Shown here piece after piece: positions 43,121 to 56,240 of a stretch of 64,000 bases of DNA. The notes beneath the pieces are model-generated. The model was not told the DNA's origin and made no database searches. It saw only the letters and a program-made list of their open reading frames with translations. Each line of letters starts with the position of its first letter. Positions within the stretch are counted from its first letter, which is position 1. Source of the DNA: Agriotes lineatus (lineage: Eukaryota > Arthropoda > Insecta > Coleoptera > Elateridae); assembly GCA_940337035.1 (NCBI GenBank), contig CALNHX010005178.1, forward strand, positions 48,085 to 112,084, read 5' to 3'. Both the position numbers and the translations under genes were made by a program.

Positions 43121-45833
43121 TTAATTAATATCTAAATTAATTTTAGGAATTGGACAATAAAAGGTAACACCTTGTCGAGACTCAAAACGTGGTACTATTA
43201 TTCTCAACTGAGTTACCAAATCAGAGCAGTCAATATTGTTGTTACAAAGATTGTGCAAGAAGCTTAATAATGCACATACTCTTCTGCAGGCAAGACTGTT
43301 GAACTCAAAGGTATTCAATAATTGATTATAGTTTATGTCTGTCTGTGGATAAATACCGTTAGCTCTAAAACTAAGAAATTTTAGAAACTTTTTCTGAACA
43401 CGCTCAATTATAAGTGAGTAACTAATGTAATGAGGATTCCAAATTACAACTCCGTACTCCAACTTAGATCTTACATAAGAAAAATAAAGAATTTTCAAAG
43501 CATGAAGATTATTTAAGTCTCTGCAATTACTGACGATGAAACCATACATTATCAAGCTTTCTTCCACCTTCAAGTTTATGTGTTCATGAAATGTTAGTTT
43601 GTTATCAAACAGTATGCCCAAATCTTTCATAGTGGAACACCTCTCAATAGCATTTTCATCTACATTATAATGATATTCTTATATATGACCCTTTCCTAGT
43701 AAATGAGACCGCTTTGCATTTGGAAATGTTTAAGTGTAACCGGTTTAAAATACACCATTCCTGTATTCTGTTAAGATCATCTTGTAGCAAGAGACAATCA
43801 TCAAGACTGGATATGTTACAAAATATGTTTAGATCGTCTGCATAAGAAAGCTTATTACATCGAATTACACTACACAGGTCATTAACAAATAGTAGAAAAA
43901 GTAGTGGTCCCAGATGGTACCCCAGAAGAAGCGAAGTATGTATAGGAACAAACCCCTTTATATGAAACAATTTGTTCCCTATTTGATAGATATGAATCAA
44001 AGAAAGATGTTAAAGGTTTATCAAATCCAAATAATCTCAACTTGTTAAGTAGGACGGAGTGATCTACTCGATCAAACGCTTTAGACATGTCAGTATATAT
44101 AACATCAACTTGCCCACGCTGATCCATAACCTCAGACAGATATTGCGTTAAGATCGTTAAGTTAGAAATAGTTGAACGCTTTAGAATGAAACCATGCTGA
44201 TGAAGATATAACTGGTTTTGAACAAAAGGGAATATACGGTTATAAATAACAATTTCAAATATCTTTGAAAAATTTGACAATACTGATACTGGACGATAAT
44301 TGGAAACTTCTGCTGGATTGCCACTTTTAAATATCGGGCATATTCTTGCTCTTTTCCACATAGTCGGGAAAGATCGAGTTCGCAAGGCTGCGTTAAAAAT
44401 AAGACACAGTGGAGCCGCAAATACATTTATGCAGTCTCGAACGACAAAAGATGTAACTAAATCTAAACCAGAAGACATACTGCTTTTCAGATTTTTAGCT
44501 GCCTTTCTAATTTCATCTTCGGTAATATTTCTCATAGAAATAGGTAAGAACTGATCGATAATGGGAGACGTTTCTACAGAAGGGTCAATAAAACGGTTCA
44601 CATATACACTACTAAAAAAGTTTGCAAAAGCATCGACTATTTCTTTAGGAGATCTAACTTCGAATTCACTGTGATGCGTAATGCCGGGTATCCTAGATTG
44701 TTTCCTTTTAGAATCCATAAATGACCAAAAGCTGCGACAATCATATGTGACTGATGATTCTACACTATGAATATACGATTTATAAGCTGCATCAATTTGT
44801 ATTTTAATAAGAGATCGTAGTTGTTTAAAGTTTTCTTGATCACTACGTCGTTTCAGTTTTTTATATTTTCTAAAATATTTTGATTTTAATTTAATATTTG
44901 CAATAATTTCAGATGTAAACCATTTGGGATATTTTCGTTTATAGATTTTAAATGCAGGAACACTCTAATCAAATATAGAGTACAATTTAGAACAAAAAAG
45001 AGAAAAGGCTGTGTCATAATTCTGTATATTTAAGAGAAACGACCAATCAGCTTGCAGTAAGCTGTTATATAGTGATGGAAAATCGGCTTTGTTGAAGTTA
45101 TACGATTTGCTCGGCGAAGTATTAGAGAAATCTGTAAATTTGTTTGAGTAATTGAAAGAGATTATAAGAGACGGGTGGTACATATCTTCTGTAACCAGTG
45201 GAACGGTTTCATTAATAATTTCGCAATCAAAATTTGTAAATACTAAATCTAACAGACGATTATCATGGTTATATATTTGATTTTTTTGTGAAAAATTAAA
45301 TAACTTCTCAAATTTCTTCAGAAGTAGAGATTTTTTTCAGTACTATCTTGAATAAAACAAGGCACATTAAAATCACCAATTATTAAAATATCACCACTAT
45401 TTAAACATGGTAGGCATTCAAATTTTTCAAGAAATACTTCATAGTCTGCATAACAAACAATTGGCGAAATATAAATAACAAATGCATACATGGTACGTGA
45501 TTTAAATAACAATTTACAACCAACAATTTCAATGTATGCGGAAATTTCTGAAAATACTGACAAGTCAATAATTTCAGAACAGATATTGTCTTTACATGCT
45601 AATAAACCACCTCCACCCCTGGACTGATTAGACAAATTATATTTCCGATCGCATCGATATACTTTGTAAGCATCTGGAAACAGTTCACTACTTAATATGC
45701 TGTCATTTAGCCATGTTTCAGACAATGCTATCAAATCAAATTCACATAAATTTACACTTGCAAAAACTTCTTTAACTTTGCTTCTAAGGCCACGAACGTT
45801 TTGATAATAACATAGGCAGATGCTGTTGGGCAC
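43121..45833 (-). pseudogene. CR1-like LINE 2 ORF2: endonuclease and reverse transcriptase
   Basis: The endonuclease has YYQNVRGLRSKVKEVFA, LIALSETWLND, GGGGLLAC and ILIIGDFNVP. A frameshift in an A-run near 45340 moves to the frame with LLDLVFTNFDCEI and EDMYHPSLIISF (D-H block). A TAG at 44965-44967 interrupts the linker. The RT frame (from about 44960) has NYRPVSVLSNFSKIFE, YTDMSKAFDRVDH and SSGVP. A shift near 43910 leads to LGPLLFLLFVNDL and the catalytic SYADDLNIF, and another near 43675 leads to KDLGILFDNKLTFHEHI and YGVVIWNP. Catalytic residues are kept, but at least four lesions make it a pseudogene. Confidence 0.9.
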
Positions 45834-45835
45834 AT

Positions 45836-46080
45836 TTAGTTTAAAGAAATAATTTTCGGAACACCATTTATGTATTTTATTTTACAAGTAGAATCGCCAG
45901 CATCTTTCCTAGCAAGCTGCTTAACTTTTTTTAAATATTCTATTTGCTTAGGAGTTCGGTCAAATGCAATCGATATATCTTTGAAGTTGTGATTATTTTT
46001 TAACCGATTTGCATTTTTAATGAACTCATGCACACACTTTTCAGAAGTGTAGATGCTTAATTGTGCCGGAATCGAAGATC
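45836..46080 (-). pseudogene. CR1-like LINE 2 ORF1, C-terminal end
   Basis: The sequence VHEFIKNANRLKNN, ISIAFDRTPKQIEYLKKVK and CKIKYINGVPKI is the conserved C-terminal tail of ORF1 in this LINE group. It ends three bases before the ORF2 ATG, which is the normal spacing. The N-terminal PHD and coiled coil are missing through 5' truncation. Confidence 0.7.
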
Positions 46081-49000
46081 TCAAATTTCAGTAGTCGGCA
46101 CCGATCTTCAGTCGCAGATGAGATTAGAAAATTTTTAAATTTTATCGTGGCGGAAAAAACCACAAACATCTCCACCGGTGCACGGTGACGTGTACAGTAA
46201 AATGCAACACTTTTTATAACTGGTAAACACTTTTTATTTGCAAAAATATTAATGTTAAAGAGCACAATTTCGCTCAAACTGTCTTAATTTATAATTTCAA
46301 TTGTTTTCTTTATTTTACAAAAACGCATCTCGTTGCTATGTTGCCGCGATAATTTTTCTTAATTGGAAATTAGTTTTGATAGCAAAATACACAAATGGAG
46401 TAAAGTTTGATTACATAAATATTAAATTAACATTTTCTTAAATCTAAAAGGAATTGTCATTCGTTTATAGCTGTCATTGTTCCCTCCGTTACGCACACAA
46501 ATATTTTGAAATCACTGCTCTGCTTTTTCACCTTGTCTTATTAATGCACTGGAAACTGAGTTCAAATTTACACACGTTTTTGTTTTATACTTTATTCCGA
46601 TCTCATTTACGTTTCAGATGGCTTGCCATTCAATGACCTGTACTTTTATTAATAATTACGCGCATTTATTCTGCACACAACAATCCTTTTGTGTCAATTA
46701 ATTTTGTTTGGCTTGGCGTTAAATATGCACAAATACATTTTATTAAATTATGTTACTTTATTCAAACTCTCTGAAATATGCTTTGCTTATGCGTGCCTTT
46801 ATCCGTTTAATTACTACTTCTCGCATTTCATTACCAATGCATTTAATACTTTTATTATTGTTTTAAATTGCAATTTCATAAAATATCTTAACTGTGTGCT
46901 TTCTTGACTTGATTAAATATGTTGCACTGCAAACAGATCCAAGTTGTAGGCTTAAAACCATCTCAATGTATATACTGCAATAGTATTAAGCCCTATGGCT
47001 CTGCCCCGACCGATTGCAGTACAATATTAAAATTAAATCAAAGCACGGAGTAAGGGTGTTTTATTTAGCTGCGAGACTATAAACTTAAATATCCGTCAGT
47101 AATTGAATTGAAAAAGAGATGCTTGTATTAAAAGAAAGTATTTGAATAAGGAACGCAAGGGAGAGGGCTCGTTTGTCACAGGTTGAAATCGACATTTCAA
47201 AATTAATTAAATAGGTTTGTGCAGAATTAAAGCCGAACCAATAGAATTGATTTGTCACAGAAAGGTTTGCTAAGTGTATGGTATTGTAGCGTAGAATTCA
47301 AATAAATAAGCAGGAAACATTTATAACAATCTTAAATAAGGTACAGGAAGCCAGAATTACATTATCATATGTAGCAAAGAGCAAATTATAAGGAAGGAAT
47401 TGGCAATTGTAAGATTAAGCTGTAATACCAGAATTAGCGTGGAAAAGCAGACATTTAAAAATTTTACAAGAAAAGCACACAGGAGAATATGAAACAAATG
47501 TGAAAAGGAAGTGAACTCTTAAAACTAATCAATGCAATCACGCGTGTGGGACAAATTAAGTGATTATAAAACGTACAAAGTGGCGCAAATTAAAATGAAC
47601 AGACATGATTTTAGTTTTAGGCAATTTGTAAACATGTTTATTTGTAAATAATTTTATGTTAAAAAGTACTGTAATTGACTTTGGTTAATATCCGTTTTGT
47701 TTAGTTATAGTTATCAATTGTTTATAACGGATTTTAGAAAGAACAAATGAATAAATTAATTAGATTTGATGCTGTAAATTGTGCTCCTCTTTAAAATTGA
47801 ATTTTACGTAATAAACCAGATTATTTTAATATAAATAGTATACCGTTTTAATCAGTGCATTATCCAGTTTGTGTGGTATTATTTGCAACAAATTCCGACA
47901 CCAAAAGTAAGTAAGTTTACGAGAGGGTCAGTTCCGAGAAGGTCGCAGCCGATTCAGCTCAAAATTTTGAAGTATGCGTGCAACAAAAGGGTCCATTGGG
48001 GGTACGAGGTCAGTATTCTAGTGTATAGAGCAGCTGTGTACGACCGCCTACGAGAAGTTCATCAAAAGGGGGCCCATAGCAGCGCCACAACATCAACCGC
48101 TTCGTTCCAGCCAGCCGAAGTTATCGACAAATACCAGGTACTAACTTAACCTAAAATTAACGTGGTTAAACCCGGGGAAAGCTACGTACATAATTAAAGA
48201 GTCTTCACGGAGCAAAATCCAAATATTTCACGGCCACAGAGAAGGTGCTGTTTGCAGAAAAAGTGGATTCCACGTTTCAGGTTATGCGAGTAAAAGGACG
48301 CTTTTCCAAAACAATTACTAAGCTTTCCCGCGTTATTTTCTGGAACAAAAGCTAATTAGTGCCGCCAAGAGCGTGAAAAATTCAAATAACTACCTTGAAG
48401 AATGTTCAAAAACTCCAATTATTAAAAATCAAATCACAACGCAGCTTGCAAAAGAAAATCGAACTGTGATAATTTTGATTGCATTACATTTTAGCAATCA
48501 CGCAGTTGAACTAAAATTGTCGCCAGTGGCGCACTAGATAAAGGGGAATCCGCCTAGTACCAAAGAGTTTTTCTTGCTTTACGAGCCAGCTTTCAATTAT
48601 ATTTAATTTGCAGACGAATAAAATACAAAAGGGCATAATACCATATTATTTTGATTAAATGTGAAAGAGAATTACATTTTAATCAGTTTCAATTTAATTT
48701 TAATAACATTGCAAACTGTGGCTTATATAATATAATTAATTTTAAAATACCTATTGTTATTACAGTAGCCATTAGAGTAGAATCATTGCAATATTTTTGG
48801 AAAGCCCAACTTATTATTACAGTAGCCATTGTAATACATATAAATTGCACCTAAGTTAATCACACAGTACCACATCATTATGTCCAGCACAAACAGCACT
48901 TTAAATTGTAGCGAAGTTCTTTCTTAACAGGAAATAATGGATTAGTTTATCTGTAGGAATCAGCATCGTACGCAAACTAAGTTCAAAGGGTCAACATCTC

Positions 49001-49829
49001 AACTAAAGACTTCTATCTACCTCCAGCCTTGGAATCCACTCAGACCACTTATTTTAGTTACATATTAACTTAGTGTTCTAATCTTCGGAGGAGATTCTGA
49101 CTTATCGAAAATCCTCTGGAATGGGATTAAAGGTTGTAAGATTAAGGTGCCACGACATGTTTCTACATCCACTAGCTCGATGTTTTTCCCATATTTTCCA
49201 AAAAAAAACTGCAAAAGTCACATTTTCAAAATCCGTTTCTAAAAGCAGGTAATAAGTCTTCGGATAATGCAAAAATGGTTTGCCTTCAAATAGCACCCGG
49301 TCACATGGCAACGACAACCAAAAACTGGGCGGCTGGTTGGGCGTCTGTAAAGGGGTATGTCATACCCACTGTAACCAAAATCACAACTTCATGAAGCAGA
49401 GTAGACAATACGTGAAAACTCAACAGGAAACCTCGGATTAGCTAAGATAATTCGAAATATTACGCGTAGATTGATTTAGAAAGCCAAAACGCTGTTTTTA
49501 CAGGCATCAACTCAATTAGTTTCACTTGCATCATTTTTATTAACTCTCAAACGTCAAAAGTCAACACTTTTAATACATAAACACAACAGGTAGGTAAGCA
49601 ACTTATCCGAGATAGTTAATCGAAGTATCCCTTTTAAAAGACCAACAAAATCAGGATAGAACACACAACTTGAGGAGAGAATGCGAAAAGTTCCGATCTA
49701 AAATTAAAACTGCATACCACGATAACCGACGCTGATACCATTACTTATATCGTACGTCTACCAAATAAGTAATGCTTAGAGCAACTCAGGTGAGACAGAT
49801 ATTTAGAAATGTGCTGCTATTAAATGCTA
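46081..49829. other. Unassigned AT-rich region
   Basis: No transposon ORF or host gene could be supported. A 92-codon frame at 47871-48149 (+) is Gln/Lys/Arg-rich and unrecognised; it begins 50 bp after AATAAACC and ATAAATAG-type sequence and includes AAAAGTAAGTAAG, so it may be an LTR-leader or splice-donor region. The stretch 49080-49320 holds a 71-codon minus-strand frame without motifs. No TIRs or TSDs were recognised. Confidence 0.35.
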
Positions 49830-50489
49830 ACGCCAAAATGAACAACAAATTACAAATATTCTGAGGCAGTTGTCGATTTAGTTTAATATGAATCTGCGTT
49901 GCTCTAGAGAATAATGTTCCGCACTCGCTCATCTATTCACATTTTCATACAACTTTTTGGTCAATTTATACATGTGTCTCTCAATAGTTGGTATTCCTAG
50001 TTTTTATCGTGAAATTTCTAACTTCGCACGAACCAACACAGGTTTGTCACAATCTTCAAAATCTTATTTTGTAGTACTTGCAGCTTCCTGATGTCGACTT
50101 TCGAGGCAGCTCCCCATAACGGGGAGTTTAAAATAGGTTAATACAAAACTATCCTTGCGTAACGCTCATAATGAGATTTTTTTAACGACAGTCCCGATTT
50201 AACTGATGATAAAGATAGAACCTCAGGTAATTAACAGTTTTATCAGATGGATTCCACATAATATTGTGATTGTCTATTAGAATTCTAGGCGGACTGATTA
50301 TTTTACGCAGTCTAAAGACCTTTGTTTCATGTTGCTGACTTATGAGTGTAGTATCATCTGCAATTAACGAGGTTCGCGCATGTCATTCATAATATGTTAG
50401 GTAACATTGGCCAAGTATCGATCCCTGTAGAACACCGTCGATTATTTGTTTAATACATGGAAGCTTGCAATTTATTTTAACTCAGAAAG
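49830..50489 (-). pseudogene. Old Jockey, RT C-terminal part (minus strand)
   Basis: Read on the minus strand it gives the Jockey RT tail in broken frames (VDIRKLQVLQNKILKIVTNL, WFVRS). It directly adjoins the family-B solo LTR, whose ATCT duplication splits it from the RT palm fragment at 52537-52760. The same tract is present at 36278-36927. Confidence 0.8.
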
Positions 50490-50493
50490 ATCT

Positions 50494-52532
50494 TGTTACA
50501 TGATTAACTCAATCGACATGGGTCGTTCTAAAAGACAAATTCGGGAAAAAAGTAAAGGGCTCGCCGGCTTTCACATTACACAGATCTTGAAATGTGTCGG
50601 AACAGATGGAGGTGTTCCTGTTACCTTCAAGATGGCTCAATCGAGAAGGGGTAGTTCGAAAGCTCACTCAAAACCGACGGCACTTACCCTATACTTTTGC
50701 TCAAAATAAAATATTTCTCGAGGCTCCACTCACTTTAGTAGATAAGAAGCTCTCGTGACCAAAGCGAGAAACGTCACGGAAGTTATGCCAGAAATTCACC
50801 AGGTTCGCCGCGATCCACTTCAGCGTCGTTCACCAAGCTCCGCCCAGTCTGCAGGTACAAAAACAGGGTGGTCTTGAAATAAAATAGCTTACTCTCCAAG
50901 AAGGTTAAAAAAACACTGACACTTGCCCAAATCTTAGGGCTTGCTTAATTGAAGAGCATGCTTTACCTTTACACCCATTTACCAAAGGTTTCTAAAATAC
51001 AACAAACAACTAGGCTGAAGTGGACAAAATTTACATTTAATATATCACACCAAGGTGAACTCAAATTCAATACAGATTGTACATCCTAAATGAATAGGGG
51101 ATCCCAAGCAAAAGTTATCTTAACCTATAAATTTACAATGCAGGCAAAACAAAATAACAGGAGTGAAGCTTCTGTATATGGTAATTCAATCAAATACTTA
51201 AATCAAATCGGCGCACGCAATGTTCGTGAACCTCAGATAGCGCACAATAAAGCGATTACACCACTTCACAAGGCACTCAGGTTAAGCGAAAGGAATACAA
51301 ATAATCATCCTACCTTAGCTTAAAGCATGGAGTCGGTAGTTACTGTGAAACAGGCCTCGGTGAGGCTTGGCTGGACGCTGAAGTGGTGCGGTCCGCCAAA
51401 CAGAAACGAAAGGGGTCAGTAGAGTGTCGGCAAAGAGTTAATCCAGTCTTCGGGGTGGCCCAACGAACGTAATCAAGATTTGCAGAGCAAAGTGTCTCGA
51501 ACTACACGAGAACACAGGCGGGAATTATTAAGCGACGTCTTGGTTTGATGTGCACGACGGCAAATTTTGCTTCCCTCAATAGTTAATGAGCGGACAGCAT
51601 ACGGAACAATAAGACGCCGTTTCCCAAAAAAACGTTTCGTGGGCCTAACCCATTACTTCCCACTAAAACCTTAAGTTTCTTTTATACCTTCGGCTATGAA
51701 GACTAGGGCCGAACTGCTCTCAAAATTGAATTGCCGCGCGATGACCACAAAATTCGTAATTAACTTAGGCACAAATCGACGCAACCGCCGGCTCCGAGGT
51801 GCCGGAGTGCCATCTTCACAACACAACTGTCTTATTCCAGTGCTGGCTACTAATTAAAATTCTAAATGCACGGGGCTTGGTGATAGCTCATCGCAAGAAA
51901 GGTTTAGGTTCCAACTTTAATATCTCCATATGCACGAGGACCAAAGGGCTTATCAAAATGTTCTTCTCCTTGCCAAAGCTTGGGGCAAAACTTTGTCGGC
52001 TGATGCAATATCTGAGTTGGCAAAATCTGGCTACAAAATTTGGTAAAGCCCCGATCAAACAGTAAAACAAATAGGAAAGTTCCAGGATACCTAAACTGCT
52101 GCATAAAGAAATTTCATGGAGCTTAAATATCTCGACCGATAAGAATAATTACTAAGAAGTCCAGAAGCTGAAACGATCGGAAAGAAAATTTGAGTTTTAA
52201 TACAGTATTTCATCATCACACGGCCACGAAGGGTTTCTCAAAACTTACTTTCAAAGAGCTTAAATTTATCGGACAACAAGAAGTAATAGGTAGAAGTTGA
52301 AGCGGCATAATCTACAAAATGGAACAAATAATGAATCCATTAACACAACTCAGAGGATACAATCTAACCAGCAATGACTGCAATGCACTACGCGGTCCCA
52401 AGAAAATCGCTTACGAAGCTTTCAGGTCGTAAACATCTTAATATTCGTTCAAATAAATTCAAATATAACTAGAAGCACATAGCCGGCTTAATAAAATTTG
52501 GTGAAAAGATAGAAAATTAAAATTACATTACA
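50494..52532 (-). mobile_element. Solo LTR, family B, copy 2
   Basis: On the minus strand it starts TGTAATGTAATTTTAATT and ends CATGTAACA. ATCT flanks it at 50490-50493 and 52533-52536. It is 2,039 bp with no coding frame and aligns along its length, in reverse orientation, with 34174-36277. Jockey RT sequence lies on both sides and is continuous in orientation across it, so it is a true insertion into that element. A 2-kb LTR is long for gypsy-like elements in general. Confidence 0.85.
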
Positions 52533-52536
52533 ATCT

Positions 52537-52760
52537 TTTTCGTAGAAAAAAGATTATGTTCAGATTATTATCCGGTCAATATAACTGACCATGGTTATAT
52601 ACGAATCCACTTATCCAAACTTGATTGAATGCCTGGGCAATATCAATAAATGCTTATCACTGTGTATTTCCTATCCTCGTATCTTTATTCTTTCATTTGG
52701 GTCATTCGTAAAAGCTTATGGTAGAGCTATAATATAGAGCTTGCGCTCCCCGGTTTATGA
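52537..52760 (-). pseudogene. Old Jockey, RT palm fragment (minus strand)
   Basis: On the minus strand, AFIDIAQAFNQVW (the RT block with the first catalytic D) is preceded in shifted frames by YEDRKYTV. It joins the part at 50489 once the family-B LTR is removed. The fragment is truncated toward 52760. Confidence 0.75.
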
Positions 52761-55700
52761 AATAAAATAATGTGAGCTTATTTCCACTTATCCCTGAAAC
52801 ACTCTATCTTTTTTCTTTCTTCGTTTTGAACCAACGGTGGGGATATGATTTCTTCATAAGTCAAACTTGCAACGCGGGACAGAAACCAGAGAACGAACGT
52901 TGAGACGAGGTATCTGCTTACAATTTTATTTGAATGCGATGTGATTTGCCTTTTTGGAAGATTTTTTCTTACATCCCTGGACAATTTCATGCAGTATGAA
53001 ATTGAAAAGCAGATGGCTCACCTTTTTTTAATCCAATTTTACTGGTAAATGTTTTAGATCGTTTTTCTGTTACTATTACATAGCTTTATGTATTCCTATA
53101 TTAATTTCTTATACTATCTATTTTTTATTCTTCTGTCTCTATGTCTTGTATTTGAATTTTGTCAAATGTCATATCGACAAAACGTACATGCATTTGGCTT
53201 CTCATTTAAACTGCCCCTACATAGATAGATAGATGTTGGTTAACCATCCTTAAGATGTTTACAAAAACAGATATTGTCATTTACAAACAGTTTGTAATAC
53301 CCTTGAACGAAGGGATTGACAAAGCCTCGGCTAACTGTTTCAACTCTTGGCAGAAAATGGCGTGGTGTGATGATCATGCTAATGGGCTTTTAAATTGAAC
53401 ATAACGATAAATACAAATTAGGCGCCTTGTCGCTACTCACACAACCTATAAAATAAAAACTAGCTACTAAAAAATACGCAACCTACCTTTGGTGTTCAAC
53501 CGCATTCATAGATTACTCGTGCAGCTAGAGAGGTTGCAGAAGAAAGCACACAGATAACAGCAATAGAGGCATTTATTTGAACCCAAATATCGCAGTAACA
53601 CATAAATTACTTGTATTAGCTCTTAGGTCGTGTAACAACAAACAGTGGTAGGACTCTTGCCTATCAGATAAAATAATAAATTATAATTGGGAAATTACTT
53701 CAAAATATTCAATTAACATAATGCTAATTATAGCTTAATTCCCAGTCCAGGATAAAACATATGATATCGCAATTGCATAACAAGCAACGTATAAAGTGCG
53801 GTGCATGAGTTACAAAGCACATGCTTATTTCAGCAATTTAAAATTATTAAATTCTCGCTCATTAGCGTTATTAAGGTTTGAGGCAAAAATATTGATTAAA
53901 CTCGTTTAGTTTGAGTTGCTAAGATCTTAGTAAGAACTGATATAATTAAGGCAAATGCCTTTGTCGGAAAACGACGGCTGATATGGCATGTATCCAGTTT
54001 AACTGGATGTTGAAGTCCAGCGATCGCAAGTGGCATTATCCTGCTGTGTTGCATCCATCAATGAAAACGCTAAGTTAGATTTGGCAGCTAAATTCTGGGA
54101 CTCCCAAAGCGAAAACGACACTGTTAGAAGTCAGCAAACTGTAACAACTCGTAACAAATTGCGTTTGTAATTATAAGACTTATAAACTTTAAGTTGTTAG
54201 AAGAAAAGAATAAATCAAAGCCGGCCCTGCGTAAATTTCAAATATAGCGAACGCGAAAGTGCATTTACCAAGAACGGAAAGCTACATTTGTTGTAGTCAG
54301 GAAAAGCGATTGAATTACATCCGGTGCTCACAAAGTAAAAGATTTCTGAGAACAGAGAATGCCGATTTGACACATAGCGCAAATCCGTGTGGGATATGTC
54401 CAATTTGCAATTCTCAGAGCGCACAAAGTACAAGTCAAAATGCTAGTTGGACAAAACTGGGAAGCCCGAGAAATATACGGCCCTCCACGAGAGAAAATTA
54501 CCTGGGAAGGAACGCAAACCGCGAGGGCAGTTCACGTCCCGGTTTCGAGTAATAAATTAACCCGTCGAACCATTTTTCGGTGCCAATTCTAACTAAACCA
54601 AAATTTACATCTTTTCGATCTAAAACTAAGTGTGTAGTGCCCAACCTTAAGGAAATCCAGGTGCCAAAAAGGGAACCGTAGGACTCCAATCAATTTTAGC
54701 CGAACTCAATTTAAATTCATAACTAAACCTCGGTCGCGCCGTCTAAACTAACTAATAATCGAAAACAGAGGAAGTAGCCAACGCAGGAGAAACAGGTCAG
54801 ACCAAATTGTTGTATTTTATATTAACCAACTCAAAGGGCCGTCGCTAGATTTATTCTATTCCTTCCAAAACAATTTTAATGTCATAAACGTTAAGCGTAA
54901 TTCTGAGCAATTATATTCACGAAACTATAGCAATTTAAGCATAGAGCCGTTAGGGCGAACAACCATTGTAATTGGGCAAAATCGATACTTGTTTTCCAAT
55001 ATAGTGTTATAATATTCTTTGGCGTTTTATTTTATTAAAAGTAGGCTTTACAACCCCTAAATTAAGAGCAGGGTTCAGCGATCGAGTTAACCTCCGAAGA
55101 AGCGAAATTTGTGGTCTAAGAGGGAAAACTACCCCTAAGACCACCATAAGGGTTGCAGCCCCTAACATAAGGGTTGCAATACTTTACAAAACCACAAAAG
55201 GGAGCGGCACATAATGAGAATTCCTAACCCATGCTGAAGCAGAATAGGGGAACTGAATTAGCTGAATTTCTAGCCTTCGTTTCAGCCCAATTAGCCTATG
55301 CAAGACCATATCCCACAATAAACGAACCCAGCCTACATATTTAAAATTAGCACGCAAAGAATACAATAAGATGAGTCTTACCTACACAGATGCGTCTTAC
55401 GAAAACAACTAAAAGAGCTTCAGGTTAGCCCAACAATTTAAATCCGCAAGACTCACGAGAGTGCGCTTCTCACAAAAATCAATACTCTGTCAGCTTTTCG
55501 GTTGTTTGGGCGCCAACTTTAATCGAAATGTGCGAGCAGTTCCAACACAAAAGCCGCAGGTGCTAATCGCATCGCACCGCTTGCTGTCATAATCTTTAAT
55601 TCTTTTGCTACAGTCATTAGCTATAAGGTGGTCCGAAATAAGGTGACAAATGCATTATCGCGCTATGGAAGTGAAATTGAAACTGGGTGTAACATATATT

Positions 55701-56240
55701 TTAAACGGATATAAATTAGCAGCCAGTTCAATTTCGTCCGGCATTTCATTAAATAATTCGGGTTCATTGGAGAATAAGTTTTCTTTAGAACATTGATTTA
55801 CAAATTTTGCCTTATAACTGTGAATGTCCTTATTATACAGGGTGATTCTTGACTTATACGCATAATTGGGAGGAATGACAGTTTGTGATGTGTAGTGAGG
55901 GGCAGTTAAAAAAAGTGTAGTGAAAGTTGTTTACTAACGAAAATAACGAATTAATTATGTTGAAAGTGGTGAAGTAGTAAAATATATAATTATCGCATTT
56001 ACCTTGAATTGTATCTGTCACTCTCCGTAACTAATTGTCAAATTCAAGCCTCTTTTATTCGTAAAAAAGTTATGGCACCTAACTTCACCAACGCAAAACT
56101 CATGGACATAGTATTAACGTATGTTGTGAAAATAAGTGGCAATGTTTTGTGATTAGTGGATGTGTTTACAATTTTTTTCATTCGAACAGAGGCAATTACA
56201 AGCTTTAATCTGTTACTGTATGTAGATTCCCCGGACATAT
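52761..56240. other. Unassigned region
   Basis: Only short frames without motifs occur. A (GATA)-like run lies at 53223-53234. TATACAGGGTGATTCTTGAC near 55836 is a lone transposon-end motif. The tract 54000-55650 is somewhat GC-richer and may be another LTR or Gag-less retroelement remnant, but I found no ends, TSD or coding blocks. Confidence 0.35.

Larger units (their letters stand above)
42739..46080 (-). mobile_element. CR1-like LINE 2, 5'-truncated
   Basis: On the minus strand: the C-terminal end of ORF1 (46080-45836), then ORF2 endonuclease and RT (45833-43121), a 3' UTR and the (TAA)n tail. The start inside ORF1 shows 5' truncation; the exact limit is uncertain. It is related to, but distinct from, LINEs 1 and 3. 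Confidence 0.85.

Noticed and set aside
47871..48149. 92-codon frame as a host gene or Gag leader
   Set aside because: No motif, no matching LTR ends or primer site could be shown; left as unassigned.
53223..53234. Short (GATA)n-like run as a satellite
   Set aside because: It has only three units and is too short to support.
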